Shown: positions 35,443 to 49,218, counted from the first letter of the stretch. The stretch is DNA of 64,000 bases from Kocuria rhizophila DC2201 (GCF_000010285.1 NC_010617.1:620001-684000), one strand, 5' to 3'. Notes: generated by a model from the letters alone, not told the origin. Made by a program: numbers and translations.

Positions 35443-36186
35443 ATGTTCCTGCGCGACGTCGCCCCCGGGATCCACCTGATCCAGAACCACAACGTCAACT
35501 GCTACCTGCTGGAGGACGAGCGCGGTCTGACGCTCGTGGACGCAGGGCTGCCGCGGGTGTGGAACGAGCTGGGATGGGCGGTGCGCGAGCTCGGACGCGC
35601 ACCGCACGAGATCAGGGCTCTGGTGCTGACCCACGCGCACTTCGACCACGTGGGTGTCGCCGCCAGACTCGTGGAGCGGCTCGGCGTCCCCGTGTTCGCC
35701 CACCAGAGGGAGCGCCACCTCGCGGCGCACCCCTACAGCTACGCGCACGAGAGCCCCACGGCTCTGTACCCACTGAGGCACCCCCGGGCCATTCCGGTGC
35801 TGGTGTCGATGCTCGCCGGGGGAGCAGCGGGTGTGAAGGGAGTGACCGTCACCCGGTCCCTCGCCGTGGGCCAGACGGTTCCCGTTCCAGGCAGTCCACG
35901 GGTCGTCCTCACCGCGGGCCACACCTACGGGCACTGCGCCCTGCACGTCCCCGACGCGGACGCCGTGCTCTCCGGGGACGCGCTGGTGACCCTCGACCCC
36001 TACACCGGGCTCACCGGGCCCCGGGTCGTGGCCGGCGCGGCCACCGCAGATGCGCAGATGGCTCTCACGTCCCTGGACGCGATCGCGGCCACCCGGGCCA
36101 CGGTCGTGCTGCCCGGACACGGCGACCCCTGGCGCCTCGGGGCGCAGCGCGCGGCGTACCAGGCGCGCGCCAACGGCGTCGCCTGA
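35443..36186 (+). CDS. Metallo-beta-lactamase-fold hydrolase
   Basis: This 247-residue cytoplasmic MBL-fold protein carries the zinc motif H64-x-H66-x-D68-H69 (LTHAHFDHVG), a downstream metal histidine in AGHTYGHCALH, an aspartate in SGDALVTLD and the final histidine in LPGHGDPW. The fold covers glyoxalase-II-like, lactonase and other hydrolases; the substrate is not apparent. GAAGGAGAAG precedes the ATG. It stands between gcvT and rpoB as a single gene. Confidence 0.88.
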   Translation: MFLRDVAPGIHLIQNHNVNCYLLEDERGLTLVDAGLPRVWNELGWAVRELGRAPHEIRALVLTHAHFDHVGVAARLVERLGVPVFAHQRERHLAAHPYSYAHESPTALYPLRHPRAIPVLVSMLAGGAAGVKGVTVTRSLAVGQTVPVPGSPRVVLTAGHTYGHCALHVPDADAVLSGDALVTLDPYTGLTGPRVVAGAATADAQMALTSLDAIAATRATVVLPGHGDPWRLGAQRAAYQARANGVA

Positions 36187-36237
36187 GCGGCGGCCGGGCA
36201 TCTTACGGCCCGGGCGGGCATTCGTCCAGCACGGGTG

Positions 36238-36266
36238 TGGACAACACGCCGGGAGTGCCCTAAGCT
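36238..36266 (+). promoter_or_regulatory. rpoBC promoter
   Basis: TGGACA (36238-36243), 17-bp spacer, TAAGCT (36261-36266). Predicted start is near 36273, giving a 5' leader of about 140 nt before rpoB. Confidence 0.65.
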
Positions 36267-36321
36267 AGTGCTTTGCGTTGTCCCTTATGCATGCGTGCCT
36301 TCATATAGCGGTGGGCGCCGC

Positions 36322-36362
36322 AGGGGCGGTTGTCGACAGTCCTCGTCACCGGCCCCTTTTTC
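36322..36362 (+). terminator. Terminator-like hairpin in the rpoB leader
   Basis: AGGGGC-GGT pairs with ACC-G-GCCCCT (one bulged G), the loop contains the palindrome TGTCGACA, and TTTTTCTCT follows. It lies between the rpoB promoter and start, 52 nt before the TTG, so it is a candidate attenuator. Confidence 0.5.
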
Positions 36363-36413
36363 TCTCCCCGGGAACCTCGCGTATTCACTGCATGTCTGTG
36401 GAAGGATCACATC

Positions 36414-39400
36414 TTGGTCGCCTCGAGCACCGATACGAACGTCTCCGCCAACCACCCCACGAGCGACAACATTCCTCGCCGCGTTTCCTTCGCGAAGATC
36501 CACGAACCGCTGGACGTCCCCAACCTGCTCGCGCTGCAGACCGACAGCTTCGACCGCCTGGTGGGCAACGAGCGCTGGCAGGCCCGCGTGGTCGAGGCCC
36601 AGGAGACCGGTGACACCAGCGTGTCCACCACGTCCGGGCTCTCGGACATCTTCGAGGAGATCTCCCCGATCGAGGACTTCCAGGGCACCATGTCCCTCTC
36701 GTTCTCGGAGCCGGAGTTCTACGACCCGAAGTACACCATGGACGAGTGCAAGGACCGTGACGCCACCTACTCGGCGCCGCTGTACGTCAAGGCCGAGTTC
36801 ATGAACAACAACACGGGCGAGATCAAGCAGCAGACCGTGTTCATGGGTGACTTCCCGCTCATGACCGACAAGGGCACGTTCGTGATCAACGGGTCCGAGC
36901 GCGTGGTGGTCTCCCAGCTGGTCCGCTCCCCGGGCGCCTACTTCGAGAAGGGCCAGGACCGCACGTCCGACAAGGACATCTACTCCGCCAAGATCATCCC
37001 CTCCCGCGGTGCGTGGTTCGAGCTCGAGATCGACAAGCGCGACCAGGTGGGTGTGCGCCTGGACCGCAAGCGCAAGCAGTCCGTGACCGTGCTGCTCAAG
37101 GCCCTGGGCTGGAGCGAGTCCAAGATCCTCGAGGAGTTCGGCGAGTTCGACTCCATCCGCGCGACCCTCGAGAAGGACGCCACCGAGACCCGCGAGGAGG
37201 CGCTGCTCGACATCTACCGCAAGCTGCGCCCGGGGGAGCCGCCCACGGTCGACGCCGCCCAGTCCCTGCTGGACAACATGTACTTCAACCCCAAGCGCTA
37301 CGACCTCGCCAAGGTGGGCCGCTACAAGCTCAACCGCAAGCTGGGCCTGGACAAGCCGTTCACGGACCCGGACGCCTCCGTGCTGTCCCTGGACGACATC
37401 GTGGCCATGATCCGCTACCTCGTGACCCTGCACGACGGCGGCTCCACCATGCCCGGCACGCGTGACGGCGAGTCCCGCGAGATCCACGTGGACGTGGACG
37501 ACATCGACCACTTCGGCAACCGTCGCATCCGCGCCGTGGGCGAGCTGATCGAGAACCAGATCCGCACGGGCCTGTCCCGCATGGAGCGCGTGGTCCGCGA
37601 GCGGATGACCACCCAGGACGTCGAGGCCATCACGCCGCAGACCCTGATCAACATCCGCCCCGTGGTGGCCGCGATCAAGGAGTTCTTCGGAACCTCCCAG
37701 CTCTCGCAGTTCATGGACCAGAACAACCCGCTCGCGGGTCTGACCCACAAGCGCCGCCTGTCCGCGCTGGGCCCCGGTGGCCTCTCGCGCGATCGCGCGG
37801 GCATGGAGGTCCGTGACGTCCACCCGTCGCACTACGGCCGCATGTGCCCGATCGAGACCCCTGAGGGCTCGAACATCGGTCTGATCGGCTCGCTCGCCAC
37901 GTACGCGCGGATCAACCCGTTCGGGTTCATCGAGACCCCGTACCGCAAGGTCGTGGACGGCACCGTCACTGACGACGTCGTCTACCTCACTGCGGACGAC
38001 GAGCGCGGGCTCACGATCGCGCAGGCCAACGCGCCGCTAACCGAGGACGGCCACTTCGCTGAGGACGCCGTGCTCTCGCGCGCCTCCGACGGCTCCGGCG
38101 AGGCCGTGCTGGTGGCCCCCGAGGACATCGAGTTCATGGACGTCTCCCCGCGCCAGATGGTGTCGGTGGCCACGGCCCTGATCCCGTACCTCGAGCACGA
38201 CGACGCCAACCGTGCCCTCATGGGCGCGAACATGCAGCGCCAGGCCGTGCCGTTGCTCACGTCCGAGGCCCCGCTCGTGGGCACCGGCATGGAGCGCTAC
38301 TCGGCGCTGGACGCCGGAGACTCGGTGCTCGCCACCAAGCCGGGCGTGGTCGAGGAGGTCTCCGCTGACCTCGTGACCGTGCTCAACGACGACGGCACCA
38401 CCAAGCTCTACCCGATCAACAAGTTCGTGCGCTCGAACCCGGGCAACACGTACAACCAGCGCGTGATCGTCTCCGAGGGCCAGCGCGTGGAGCCTCGCAC
38501 GGTCATCGCGGACGGTCCCTCGACCGACCACGGCGAGCTGGCACTGGGCAAGAACCTGCTGATCGCGTACATGTCCTGGGAGGGCCTCAACTACGAGGAC
38601 GCCATCATCCTCTCCCAGCGCATGGTCTCCGAGGACGTCCTGACGTCCATCCACATCGAGGAGCACGAGATCGACGCCCGCGACACCAAGCTCGGTGCCG
38701 AGGAGATCACGCGTGACATCCCGAACGTGTCGGAGGAGGTGCTCTCCGCACTGGACGAGCGCGGCATCATCCACATCGGTGCCGAGGTCCAGGCCGGCGA
38801 CATCCTCGTGGGCAAGGTGACCCCGAAGGGCGAGACGGAGCTGACCCCGGAGGAGCGGCTGCTGCGCGCGATCTTCGGCGAGAAGTCCCGCGAGGTCCGC
38901 GACACCTCCCTGAAGGTGCCCCACGGCGAGTCCGGCACGGTCATCGGCGTGCGCGTCTTCGACCGCGAGGACGAGGACGACGACCTCCCGGCCGGCGTCA
39001 ACCAGGTGGTGCGCGTGTACGTGGCGCAGAAGCGCAAGATCACGGACGGCGACAAGCTCGCCGGACGCCACGGCAACAAGGGCGTCATCTCCAAGATCCT
39101 GCCCATCGAGGACATGCCGTTCATGGAGGACGGCACCCCGGTGGACGTGATCCTGAACCCGCTGGGCGTGCCCGGGCGCATGAACCTCGGCCAGGTGCTC
39201 GAGGTCCACACCGGCTGGCTCGCCAAGCAGGGCTGGAACATCGAGGGCGACCCCGAGTGGCTCAAGGGGCTGAGCAACTTCCCCAAGAGCACCGGTCCCA
39301 CCAACGTGGCCACTCCGGTGTTCGACGGCGCGCGCGAGGACGAGATCTTCGACCTGCTCGACCACACGAACCCCACCCGTGATGGCCAGCGCCTGATCGG

Positions 39401-39923
39401 GCGCTCCGGCAAGGCCAAGCTGTTCGACGGCCGCTCCGGCCAGCCGTTCCCGGACCCCGTGTCCGTGGGCTACCAGTACATCTTGAAGCTCCACCACCTG
39501 GTGGACGACAAGATCCACGCCCGCTCCACCGGCCCCTACTCCATGATCACCCAGCAGCCGCTGGGCGGTAAGGCGCAGTTCGGTGGCCAGCGCTTCGGCG
39601 AGATGGAGGTGTGGGCCCTCGAGGCGTACGGCGCGGCCTACACGCTGCAGGAGCTGCTCACCGTCAAGTCCGACGACGTCCACGGCCGCGTGAAGGTGTA
39701 CGAGGCCATTGTCAAGGGCGAGAACATCCCCGAACCGGGTGTGCCCGAGTCCTTCAAGGTGCTCATCAAGGAGATGCAGTCCCTGTGCCTGAACGTGGAG
39801 GTCCTCTCTGCGGACGGCAACGCAGTGGAAATGCGTGATTCCGACGACGACAGCTTCCGGGCTGCCGACGAGCTCGGCATCGACCTCTCCCACTCCGAGC
39901 CCAGCTCGGTCGAAGAGGTCTGA
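36414..39923 (+). CDS. rpoB: DNA-directed RNA polymerase subunit beta
   Basis: RpoB is the beta subunit of core RNA polymerase. The protein has 1169 residues. The TTG at 36414 ([10 protein letters not shown]...) is chosen because GGAAGGA lies 7 nt upstream. The rifampicin pocket reads [18 protein letters not shown] and [11 protein letters not shown], with D435, H445 and S450 at the same numbers as in Mycobacterium, so it is predicted rifampicin-susceptible. [17 protein letters not shown]-like C-terminal segment ([15 protein letters not shown]) and the nucleotide-loop [15 protein letters not shown] are present. It lies 65 nt before rpoC. Confidence 0.98.
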   Translation: MVASSTDTNVSANHPTSDNIPRRVSFAKIHEPLDVPNLLALQTDSFDRLVGNERWQARVVEAQETGDTSVSTTSGLSDIFEEISPIEDFQGTMSLSFSEPEFYDPKYTMDECKDRDATYSAPLYVKAEFMNNNTGEIKQQTVFMGDFPLMTDKGTFVINGSERVVVSQLVRSPGAYFEKGQDRTSDKDIYSAKIIPSRGAWFELEIDKRDQVGVRLDRKRKQSVTVLLKALGWSESKILEEFGEFDSIRATLEKDATETREEALLDIYRKLRPGEPPTVDAAQSLLDNMYFNPKRYDLAKVGRYKLNRKLGLDKPFTDPDASVLSLDDIVAMIRYLVTLHDGGSTMPGTRDGESREIHVDVDDIDHFGNRRIRAVGELIENQIRTGLSRMERVVRERMTTQDVEAITPQTLINIRPVVAAIKEFFGTSQLSQFMDQNNPLAGLTHKRRLSALGPGGLSRDRAGMEVRDVHPSHYGRMCPIETPEGSNIGLIGSLATYARINPFGFIETPYRKVVDGTVTDDVVYLTADDERGLTIAQANAPLTEDGHFAEDAVLSRASDGSGEAVLVAPEDIEFMDVSPRQMVSVATALIPYLEHDDANRALMGANMQRQAVPLLTSEAPLVGTGMERYSALDAGDSVLATKPGVVEEVSADLVTVLNDDGTTKLYPINKFVRSNPGNTYNQRVIVSEGQRVEPRTVIADGPSTDHGELALGKNLLIAYMSWEGLNYEDAIILSQRMVSEDVLTSIHIEEHEIDARDTKLGAEEITRDIPNVSEEVLSALDERGIIHIGAEVQAGDILVGKVTPKGETELTPEERLLRAIFGEKSREVRDTSLKVPHGESGTVIGVRVFDREDEDDDLPAGVNQVVRVYVAQKRKITDGDKLAGRHGNKGVISKILPIEDMPFMEDGTPVDVILNPLGVPGRMNLGQVLEVHTGWLAKQGWNIEGDPEWLKGLSNFPKSTGPTNVATPVFDGAREDEIFDLLDHTNPTRDGQRLIGRSGKAKLFDGRSGQPFPDPVSVGYQYILKLHHLVDDKIHARSTGPYSMITQQPLGGKAQFGGQRFGEMEVWALEAYGAAYTLQELLTVKSDDVHGRVKVYEAIVKGENIPEPGVPESFKVLIKEMQSLCLNVEVLSADGNAVEMRDSDDDSFRAADELGIDLSHSEPSSVEEV

Positions 39924-39988
39924 GAACCCGCTTGTCCAGAGAACAGCTCGTCACACTTCAGGATTTTACGAAAGAGGGACAGGACCTT

Positions 39989-43879
<3,891 letters not shown>

Positions 43880-43946
43880 GCCGGACCCGCACCGGGTGCC
43901 GTGCGTTCGCGCGGTGACCCGGTAGGGGTCCTCTGAGATCAACCCG

Positions 43947-43984
43947 GCCCGGGTGGGCCTCCCCGCGGGGAGGCCCACCCGGGC
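43947..43984 (+). terminator. rpoBC terminator
   Basis: An 18-bp perfect stem (GCCCGGGTGGGCCTCCCC at 43947-43964 and its complement at 43967-43984), the longest perfect hairpin in the window, followed by TTCGTCGT. It isolates rpoBC from the pca region. Confidence 0.85.
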
Positions 43985-44025
43985 TTCGTCGTACCTGCGC
44001 GGGCTGCTGCCGGCCGCTCCGGGGC

Positions 44026-44031
44026 TAGGCT
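44026..44031 (+). promoter_or_regulatory. -10 element (TAGGCT) for the IclR gene
   Basis: TAGGCT lies 41 nt before the GTG start; the 14-mer TAGGCTGGGGCGCA equals that at 255-268. No clear -35. Confidence 0.45.
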
Positions 44032-44066
44032 GGGGCGCACGCGCCGGATCCACGAAGGAGTCGCCC

Positions 44067-44843
44067 GTGGCCAACTCGCCCTCCGGGGAACCGCTGATCG
44101 CCCGCTTCGACCGTGTCCTGGACGCGTTCGGCCCTGCCCACCCGCAGCTCACGTTCCGGGAGGTCTGCGCGGCCACGCGGCTGCCGCCCTCCACGGCGCA
44201 CCGGATCCTGGGGGACATGACCCGCGCCGGCTGGCTGGAGTCCGGGCCCGCCCGCACCTACCGGGTGGGGACGCGGCTGTGGGAGCTCGCCTCCCGCGCG
44301 GCACCCGCTGAGGGTCTCGCTGCGGCGGCCATCCCGTACATGTCCGACGTCCACGCGGTGCTGCGCCAGCACGTGCACGTGGGCGTGGTGGAGGGCTTCG
44401 ACGTGCTCTTCGCGGAGCGCATCGAGGCGAGCGGCTCCCCGGTGCCCCTGCGCTCGATCGTCGCGGGTCGCCTCCCGCTGCACCGGGCCGCCACGGGGCT
44501 CGCCCTGCTGTGCCAGTGCTCCGAGGCGTTCGTGCGCGACTACCACCGCGCCCTCCTGGGCCGCGCGGAGGACGCCGTCGCCGTGGGACTGCCGACGACG
44601 CCCGAGCGCCTGCTCGCGGACCTCGCCGTCTTCGCGCAGCGCGGCTACGCGATCCAGCGGGAGCGCATGGACCGCGGCGCCGGGGGAGTGGCCGTGCCGC
44701 TCAAGGTCCCCAGGGGCCACCGGACGGCCGCCCTGGGGGTCGTGCTGCCCGTCGAGGACATGGCCGATGCGGAGGTGCCCACGGTGGTGCAAACGCTGCG
44801 GGTTGCGGGACACGGCATCTCCCGCGCTCTCGGTGCGCTCTGA
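44067..44843 (+). CDS. IclR-family transcriptional regulator (PcaR/PobR-type)
   Basis: This 258-residue IclR-family protein has an N-terminal winged helix-turn-helix (about 5-65; TFREVCAATRLPPSTAHRILGDM) and a C-terminal effector-binding GAF-like domain (LRQHVHVGVVEGFDVLFAERI; PLHRAATGLALLCQCSE). IclR regulators of this group activate or repress protocatechuate or 4-hydroxybenzoate genes. It is directly upstream of pcaH on the same strand, with a 15-bp palindrome between them. AAGGAG precedes GTG 44067. The effector is likely protocatechuate or a beta-ketoadipate pathway intermediate, by inference. Confidence 0.88.
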   Translation: MANSPSGEPLIARFDRVLDAFGPAHPQLTFREVCAATRLPPSTAHRILGDMTRAGWLESGPARTYRVGTRLWELASRAAPAEGLAAAAIPYMSDVHAVLRQHVHVGVVEGFDVLFAERIEASGSPVPLRSIVAGRLPLHRAATGLALLCQCSEAFVRDYHRALLGRAEDAVAVGLPTTPERLLADLAVFAQRGYAIQRERMDRGAGGVAVPLKVPRGHRTAALGVVLPVEDMADAEVPTVVQTLRVAGHGISRALGAL

Positions 44844-44882
44844 CAACCGCGATCGTTTGTCAACCGGACCACATCGCGCAGA

Positions 44883-44897
44883 TTCCGTTGAACGGAA
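44883..44897. promoter_or_regulatory. Predicted IclR operator (TTCCGT-TGA-ACGGAA)
   Basis: A perfect 15-bp palindrome with 6-bp arms and a 3-bp centre, of the form bound by IclR-family dimers. It lies 40 nt after the regulator stop and just upstream of the candidate pcaH promoter. Confidence 0.6.
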
Positions 44898-44902
44898 CAG
44901 AA

Positions 44903-44932
44903 GTGACCCACCTCATGAGGCGTCCGCATACT
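44903..44932 (+). promoter_or_regulatory. Candidate pca operon promoter
   Basis: GTGACC (44903-44908), 18-bp spacer, CATACT (44927-44932). Predicted start is near 44939; the palindrome centre would then be near -49, a position suited to activation. Confidence 0.4.
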
Positions 44933-45024
44933 GGGGACACGGACGCGCCGGGCACGGCTGAGCACCGCAGCCCGGCCACCGCAGCGACAGCGCGGGCCGC
45001 CGTCCAGCCACCGAGGAGGAGACC

Positions 45025-45780
45025 ATGAGCGCCACCACCGACGACGCGTTCGACCCGCCCTACGTCAAGGGCGCGGACGACGCCGCGGACTCCCAGTCCC
45101 AGCTCGACGCCGAGATGGCGCAGATCACGGCGCAGTACGAGGCATCCGGGGTCACGGGGACCCAGCCGAGGCTGGACTACGCCCCGTACCGCAGTTCGAT
45201 CCTGCGCCACCCCACCAAGAACCCCCGCCACGCGGACCCGGAGACCATCGAGCTCCACGCGCCGGCGTTCGGCGAGCGGGACGTCCACCCGCTGGAGTCG
45301 GATCTCACCATCCAGGACGGCGGGGAGCCCATCGGGGAGCGGATCCGGATCTCCGGGCGCATCCTGGACGGGGACGGGCGCCCCGTGCGGGGTCAGCTCG
45401 TGGAGATCTGGCAGGCCAACGCCGCCGGGCGCTACATCCACAAGAGGGACCAGCACCCGGCCCCGATCGACCCGCACTTCACGGGCGTGGGGCGGTGCCT
45501 CACGGGGGAGGACGGCTCCTACTCGTTCGTGACCATCAAGCCCGGCCCGTACCCGTGGAAGAACCACCACAACGCGTGGCGTCCGGCGCACGTGCATTTC
45601 TCCCTGTTCGGCACGGACTTCACGCAGCGGATGATCACCCAGATGTACTTCCCGGGGGACCCGCTGTTCGCCCTGGACCCGATCTACCAGTCGATCGTGG
45701 ACCCCCGCGCCCGGGAGCGGCTCGTGGCACAGTACGACCACGACGTCTCGGAGCACGAGTGGCTGCTGGGCTACCGGTAG
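45025..45780 (+). CDS. pcaH: Protocatechuate 3,4-dioxygenase beta subunit
   Basis: PcaH is the Fe(III)-bearing subunit of the intradiol dioxygenase that opens protocatechuate to 3-carboxy-cis,cis-muconate. The 251-residue protein has the four iron ligands Y137 (GRYIHKRD), Y176 (GPYPWKN), H189 and H191 (RPAHVHFS). The N-terminal 12-strand barrel entry and LEIWQANAAGRY-type motif (VEIWQANAAGRY) are typical. GAGGAG precedes the ATG. First gene of pcaHGBDC. Confidence 0.96.
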   Translation: MSATTDDAFDPPYVKGADDAADSQSQLDAEMAQITAQYEASGVTGTQPRLDYAPYRSSILRHPTKNPRHADPETIELHAPAFGERDVHPLESDLTIQDGGEPIGERIRISGRILDGDGRPVRGQLVEIWQANAAGRYIHKRDQHPAPIDPHFTGVGRCLTGEDGSYSFVTIKPGPYPWKNHHNAWRPAHVHFSLFGTDFTQRMITQMYFPGDPLFALDPIYQSIVDPRARERLVAQYDHDVSEHEWLLGYR

Positions 45781-45829
45781 GACGTGGTGCTGAGCGGGTC
45801 CCGGCGGACCTGGACGGAGGAGGACGGCG

Positions 45830-46405
45830 ATGCCTGAGAGCACACCGGAGCTGGTGCCCACACCGGGGCAGACCATCGGCCCGTTCTACGGCTACGCGCT
45901 GCCGTACGAGGGCGGCGAGCAGCTGGTGGAGCGCTCGCACCCGCGTGCGGTGCGCCTGCACGGCACCGTGCACGACGGCCGAGGGGAGCCCGTGCCGGAC
46001 GCGCTGCTCGAGGTCTGGCAGGCGGACGAGCACGGACGGGTGTCCCAGGAACCGGGCTCGCTGCTGCGGGACGGCTACACGTTCACGGGCTTCGGCCGCG
46101 TGGCCGTGGACAACGTGGGCCACTACGACGTCACCACCGTGGACCCCGGGGCCACCGAACCCGGACGGGCGCCGTTCATCTGCCTCACGGTCTTCGCCAG
46201 AGGGCTGCTGAACCGACTGTTCACCCGGATCTACCTCCCCGAGGACGCGGAGGCGCTCGCGGCGGACCCGCTGCTGGCCTCGCTGCCCGAGGAGGAGCGG
46301 CGCACCCTGGTCGCCGAGCGGGAGGCGGACGGCTCCCTGCGCTTCGACGTGCACCTGCAGGGCCCCCGCGAGACCGTGTTCCTCGCCTACCCGGGCAGCG
46401 CCTGA
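45830..46405 (+). CDS. pcaG: Protocatechuate 3,4-dioxygenase alpha subunit
   Basis: PcaG is the non-catalytic subunit forming (alpha-beta)12 with PcaH. The 191-residue protein starts TPGQTIGPFYGYAL, the family-typical alpha opening, and has LLEVWQADEHGR and APFICLTVFARGLLNRLFTRIYLP. The iron ligands of the beta subunit are absent as expected. GGAGGA precedes the ATG; the stop overlaps pcaB by 1 nt (TGATG). Confidence 0.95.
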   Translation: MPESTPELVPTPGQTIGPFYGYALPYEGGEQLVERSHPRAVRLHGTVHDGRGEPVPDALLEVWQADEHGRVSQEPGSLLRDGYTFTGFGRVAVDNVGHYDVTTVDPGATEPGRAPFICLTVFARGLLNRLFTRIYLPEDAEALAADPLLASLPEEERRTLVAEREADGSLRFDVHLQGPRETVFLAYPGSA

Positions 46406-47877
46406 TGGTGTCCGACCTGCTGCGCCCCGGCGTCCACCGCGCGCAGGAGCTGCTCGACGACCGGGCCGTGGTCTGCGCGATCCTCGCGGTCGAGGACGCA
46501 TGGGTTGCCGCGCAGCACCGGGAGGGCCTGGTCTCCGCCGAGGAGGCGGCCGCGGCGCACGCGGCCGTCGACCGCGTGGGCACGGACCCGCACCACCTCC
46601 GGGAGCTCGTTACCGCCTCCGAGGGCGGTGGCAATCCGGTGATCCCCGTGCTGGGGGCCTACCGCCGCGCGGTCGAGCAGGTGCTCGGCCGGCCGCTGCC
46701 CGCCGTGCACGCCTCCCTCACGAGCCAGGACGTCATGGACACCGCGCTCGCCCACCTGCTCTCGTCCGTGCGCCGCCGCGTCGTCGGCGACCTCACGCGC
46801 GCGGGGGACGCTCTCGCCGAACTGGTGCGCCGGCACCGGGGGACGCCGATGGTCGCACGCACGCTCACTCAGCACGCGCTGCCCACCACGTTCGGCCTCA
46901 AGGCGGCCGGGTGGCTGGCTGCGGTGGACGACGCCGCCGACGAGGTCTCGGCGCGGGTCCGCCTCCCGCTGTCCTGCGGCGGTGCCGCCGGAACCCTCGC
47001 CGCCACGGTGGCGCTGGTGTCCGGGACCGCACCCGGTGCGCAGTCCAGTGCGCAGGGCGCCGCCCACGATCAGCCGCTCGACCCGACGCAGCGGCTGCTG
47101 CACCACTGGGCCGGGCAGCTGGGGCTCGAGGTGCCGGACGCGCCGTGGCACACCACCAGGACCCCCGTGGTGCGCGCCGCCGGGGCGCTCGCGGAGGTCG
47201 CAGCGGCCCTGTCGCGCCTGGCCAACGACGTCCTTCTCCTGTCCCGCCCCGAGATCGGCGAGCTGCGGGAGCCCACGGCCCCCGGACGCGGGGCGTCCTC
47301 CGCGATGCCGCAGAAGCAGAATCCGGTGCTGAGCGTCCTGCTCAAGCGCACGGCACTGCTGGCCCCGGGGCTCGCGTCCGGGGTGCTCGCGGGAGCGGGT
47401 GCCGCGGTGGACGAGCGGCCCGACGGCGGCTGGCACGCCGAGTGGCCCGCGCTGGGGGAGCTCGCGGAGCTGACCGCGGCGGCGTCGTCCCACGCGGCCG
47501 AGCTCGCTGAGGGACTCACGGTGGACGCGCCGCGCATGGCACGCAACCTCGCGGACGCGGGCACGGGGGTGCTCGCGGAGCCGCTCGCCGTCGCGCTCGC
47601 CCCGATGCTCGGGGAGCGCGGGGCGGACACCGCGCGGCAGCTCGTGCGGGACGCCGTGCGCGCCGAACCCCACGACGTCGGGGCCCTCACCGAGCGCCTC
47701 GCGGAGGCGGTCGCGGCCTCGGACGGGGCGGTGGCGCCCCCCGGGGTGGACGCCCGGAGCACTGGGGCGCTCGCGGCCTGGCTGCGCCCGCTCACGGACC
47801 CGCGGGCCCACCTGGGTGCGGCCCCCCAGCTGTGCGACCGGGCCGTGGCCCGGCACGACGAGAGGAGAAACCGATGA
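46405..47877 (+). CDS. pcaB: 3-carboxy-cis,cis-muconate cycloisomerase
   Basis: PcaB lactonises carboxymuconate; it belongs to the fumarase/argininosuccinate lyase superfamily. The 490-residue protein carries the superfamily signature S298-S-A-M-P-Q-K-Q-N-P with the catalytic serine loop, SLTSQDVMDTAL near residue 105 and HALPTTFGLKAAGW. Its C-terminus is Ala/Arg-rich and longer than the ~450 of many homologues. Its stop overlaps the pcaD ATG by 4 nt. Confidence 0.93.
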   Translation: MVSDLLRPGVHRAQELLDDRAVVCAILAVEDAWVAAQHREGLVSAEEAAAAHAAVDRVGTDPHHLRELVTASEGGGNPVIPVLGAYRRAVEQVLGRPLPAVHASLTSQDVMDTALAHLLSSVRRRVVGDLTRAGDALAELVRRHRGTPMVARTLTQHALPTTFGLKAAGWLAAVDDAADEVSARVRLPLSCGGAAGTLAATVALVSGTAPGAQSSAQGAAHDQPLDPTQRLLHHWAGQLGLEVPDAPWHTTRTPVVRAAGALAEVAAALSRLANDVLLLSRPEIGELREPTAPGRGASSAMPQKQNPVLSVLLKRTALLAPGLASGVLAGAGAAVDERPDGGWHAEWPALGELAELTAAASSHAAELAEGLTVDAPRMARNLADAGTGVLAEPLAVALAPMLGERGADTARQLVRDAVRAEPHDVGALTERLAEAVAASDGAVAPPGVDARSTGALAAWLRPLTDPRAHLGAAPQLCDRAVARHDERRNR

Positions 47878-48665
47878 CCGTGGACCGTGTGGGACTCGTG
47901 GAGTTCACACCGCGGCAGGGCCCCGCCGAGGACGCCCCGCTCGTGGTGCTCGGCCCCGCCCTCGGCACGTCCGTGGGCCACCTCTACGCCCAGCTCGCGC
48001 CCCTGCTCGCGGACCGGTGCCGGGTGCTCGGGTGGGACCTGCCGGGCCACGGGACGAGCGACCCCGCGCAGGAGTTCGACGTCGCCGGGCTCGCCGACGC
48101 CGTGGTGCACGCCCTGGACGAGCACACCGGCCCGGGGCCGCGCCACATGGTGGGCACCTCGATCGGCGGCGCGGTGGTGCAGGAGCTGCTCTCACGGGGT
48201 GGCGCCGACGTCGCGTCCGCCACGCTCGTGGCCACCTCCCCCTTCTTCCCCGACCCGGGCGCGTGGCGCGAGCGTGCCGAACTGGTGGCCGCCGCCGGAA
48301 CCCCCACCCAGGTGGTCACGTGCGCCAGGGCGTGGTTCGCCCCGGACCTGCTGAGCGGACGTCCCGAGCACTGCACACCGCTGCTGCACGATCTCCAGGG
48401 CACCGACCGGTTCAGCTACGCCGCGGCCTGTCGAGCCCTCGGCGGCTTCGACCTGCGGCAGCGCACGGGGCCCGCGCCCGTGCCCACCGCGGTGATCGCC
48501 GGCACCGAGGACGCGATGACGGGGCCCGACGTCGCCCGCGACCTCGCGGAGGCGCTCGCCGCGCGCTGCGAGATCGTCGACGGCGCCGCCCACCTGATCC
48601 CCGTGGCGGCCCCCGATCGTGTGGCGGCCACGGTCCTGGGGCTCGTGGCCGAGGTGCACTCGTGA
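47874..48665 (+). CDS. pcaD: 3-oxoadipate enol-lactonase
   Basis: PcaD is an alpha/beta hydrolase opening beta-ketoadipate enol-lactone. The 263-residue protein has the nucleophile S96 in V-G-T-S-I-G-G, an acid Asp in AGTEDAMTG and the histidine in DGAAHLIPV. Many actinobacteria fuse this domain to PcaC (PcaL); here pcaD and pcaC are separate, 154 nt apart. ATG 47874 lies within the pcaB end; AGGAGA is upstream. Confidence 0.92.
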   Translation: MTVDRVGLVEFTPRQGPAEDAPLVVLGPALGTSVGHLYAQLAPLLADRCRVLGWDLPGHGTSDPAQEFDVAGLADAVVHALDEHTGPGPRHMVGTSIGGAVVQELLSRGGADVASATLVATSPFFPDPGAWRERAELVAAAGTPTQVVTCARAWFAPDLLSGRPEHCTPLLHDLQGTDRFSYAAACRALGGFDLRQRTGPAPVPTAVIAGTEDAMTGPDVARDLAEALAARCEIVDGAAHLIPVAAPDRVAATVLGLVAEVHS

Positions 48666-48819
48666 ACCCGACGAGCCCGGCGACCTCCGGCGCGCCCCGC
48701 CGACCGGGAGGTGCCCCCGGAAGCCGGCGGTGCGGCGTCGTCGTCCCACCAGCATGCGGGAGCCACCCCGCACCCGCGCAGCACAACCGGTACAGCGACG
48801 CACGTGGCAGGAGGACCCC

Positions 48820-49218
48820 ATGACGGAACCGATGGAGCGCACCGAGGCGCAGACGCGACGGGAGGGGATGGCGGTGCGTCGAGCCGTGCTCTCGGACGCC
48901 CACGTGGACCGTGCGGAGGCCGGGACCACCGCGTTCACCGCCGACTTCCAGGACTACATCACCCGCTGCGCGTGGGGCGAGATCTGGACCCGGCCGGGAC
49001 TGGACCGCAGGATGCGCAGCGCGTGCGTGCTCACGGCACTGATCGCCGGAGGGCACTGGGACGAGTTCGAGATGCACGTGCGCGCCGCGCGCCGCAACGG
49101 GCTCGGCGTGGCCGAGATCCAGGAGGTCATCCTGCAGTCGGCCGTCTACCTCTCCGTCCCCTCGGCCAACAACGCGTTCAAGCACGCGCAGAAGGCCCTG
49201 GCGCAGGACACGGACTAG
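48820..49218 (+). CDS. pcaC: 4-carboxymuconolactone decarboxylase
   Basis: PcaC decarboxylates gamma-carboxymuconolactone. The 132-residue AhpD-like helical protein has the conserved TADFQDYITRCAWGEIWTRPGLDRRMRS, LTALIAGGHWDEFEMHVRAARRNG and IQEVILQSAVYLSVPSANNAFK (segments shortened in recognition to DYITRCAWGEIW, MHVRAARRNG and LQSAVYLSVPSANNA). ATG 48820 is set by AGGAGG 5-10 nt upstream; upstream frame to 48619 has no family match. Confidence 0.93.
   Translation: MTEPMERTEAQTRREGMAVRRAVLSDAHVDRAEAGTTAFTADFQDYITRCAWGEIWTRPGLDRRMRSACVLTALIAGGHWDEFEMHVRAARRNGLGVAEIQEVILQSAVYLSVPSANNAFKHAQKALAQDTD

Noticed and set aside
36330-36413. Earlier rpoB start at 36330
   Set aside because: It lies within the leader hairpin and lacks a ribosome-binding site; TTG 36414 has GGAAGGA and the family N-terminus MVASS.
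37690-37775. Rifampicin-resistance substitutions in rpoB
   Set aside because: D435, H445 and S450 are all wild-type.
38037-39893. 618-codon open frame opposite rpoB
   Set aside because: Same antisense GC artefact; no start context or recognisable motif.
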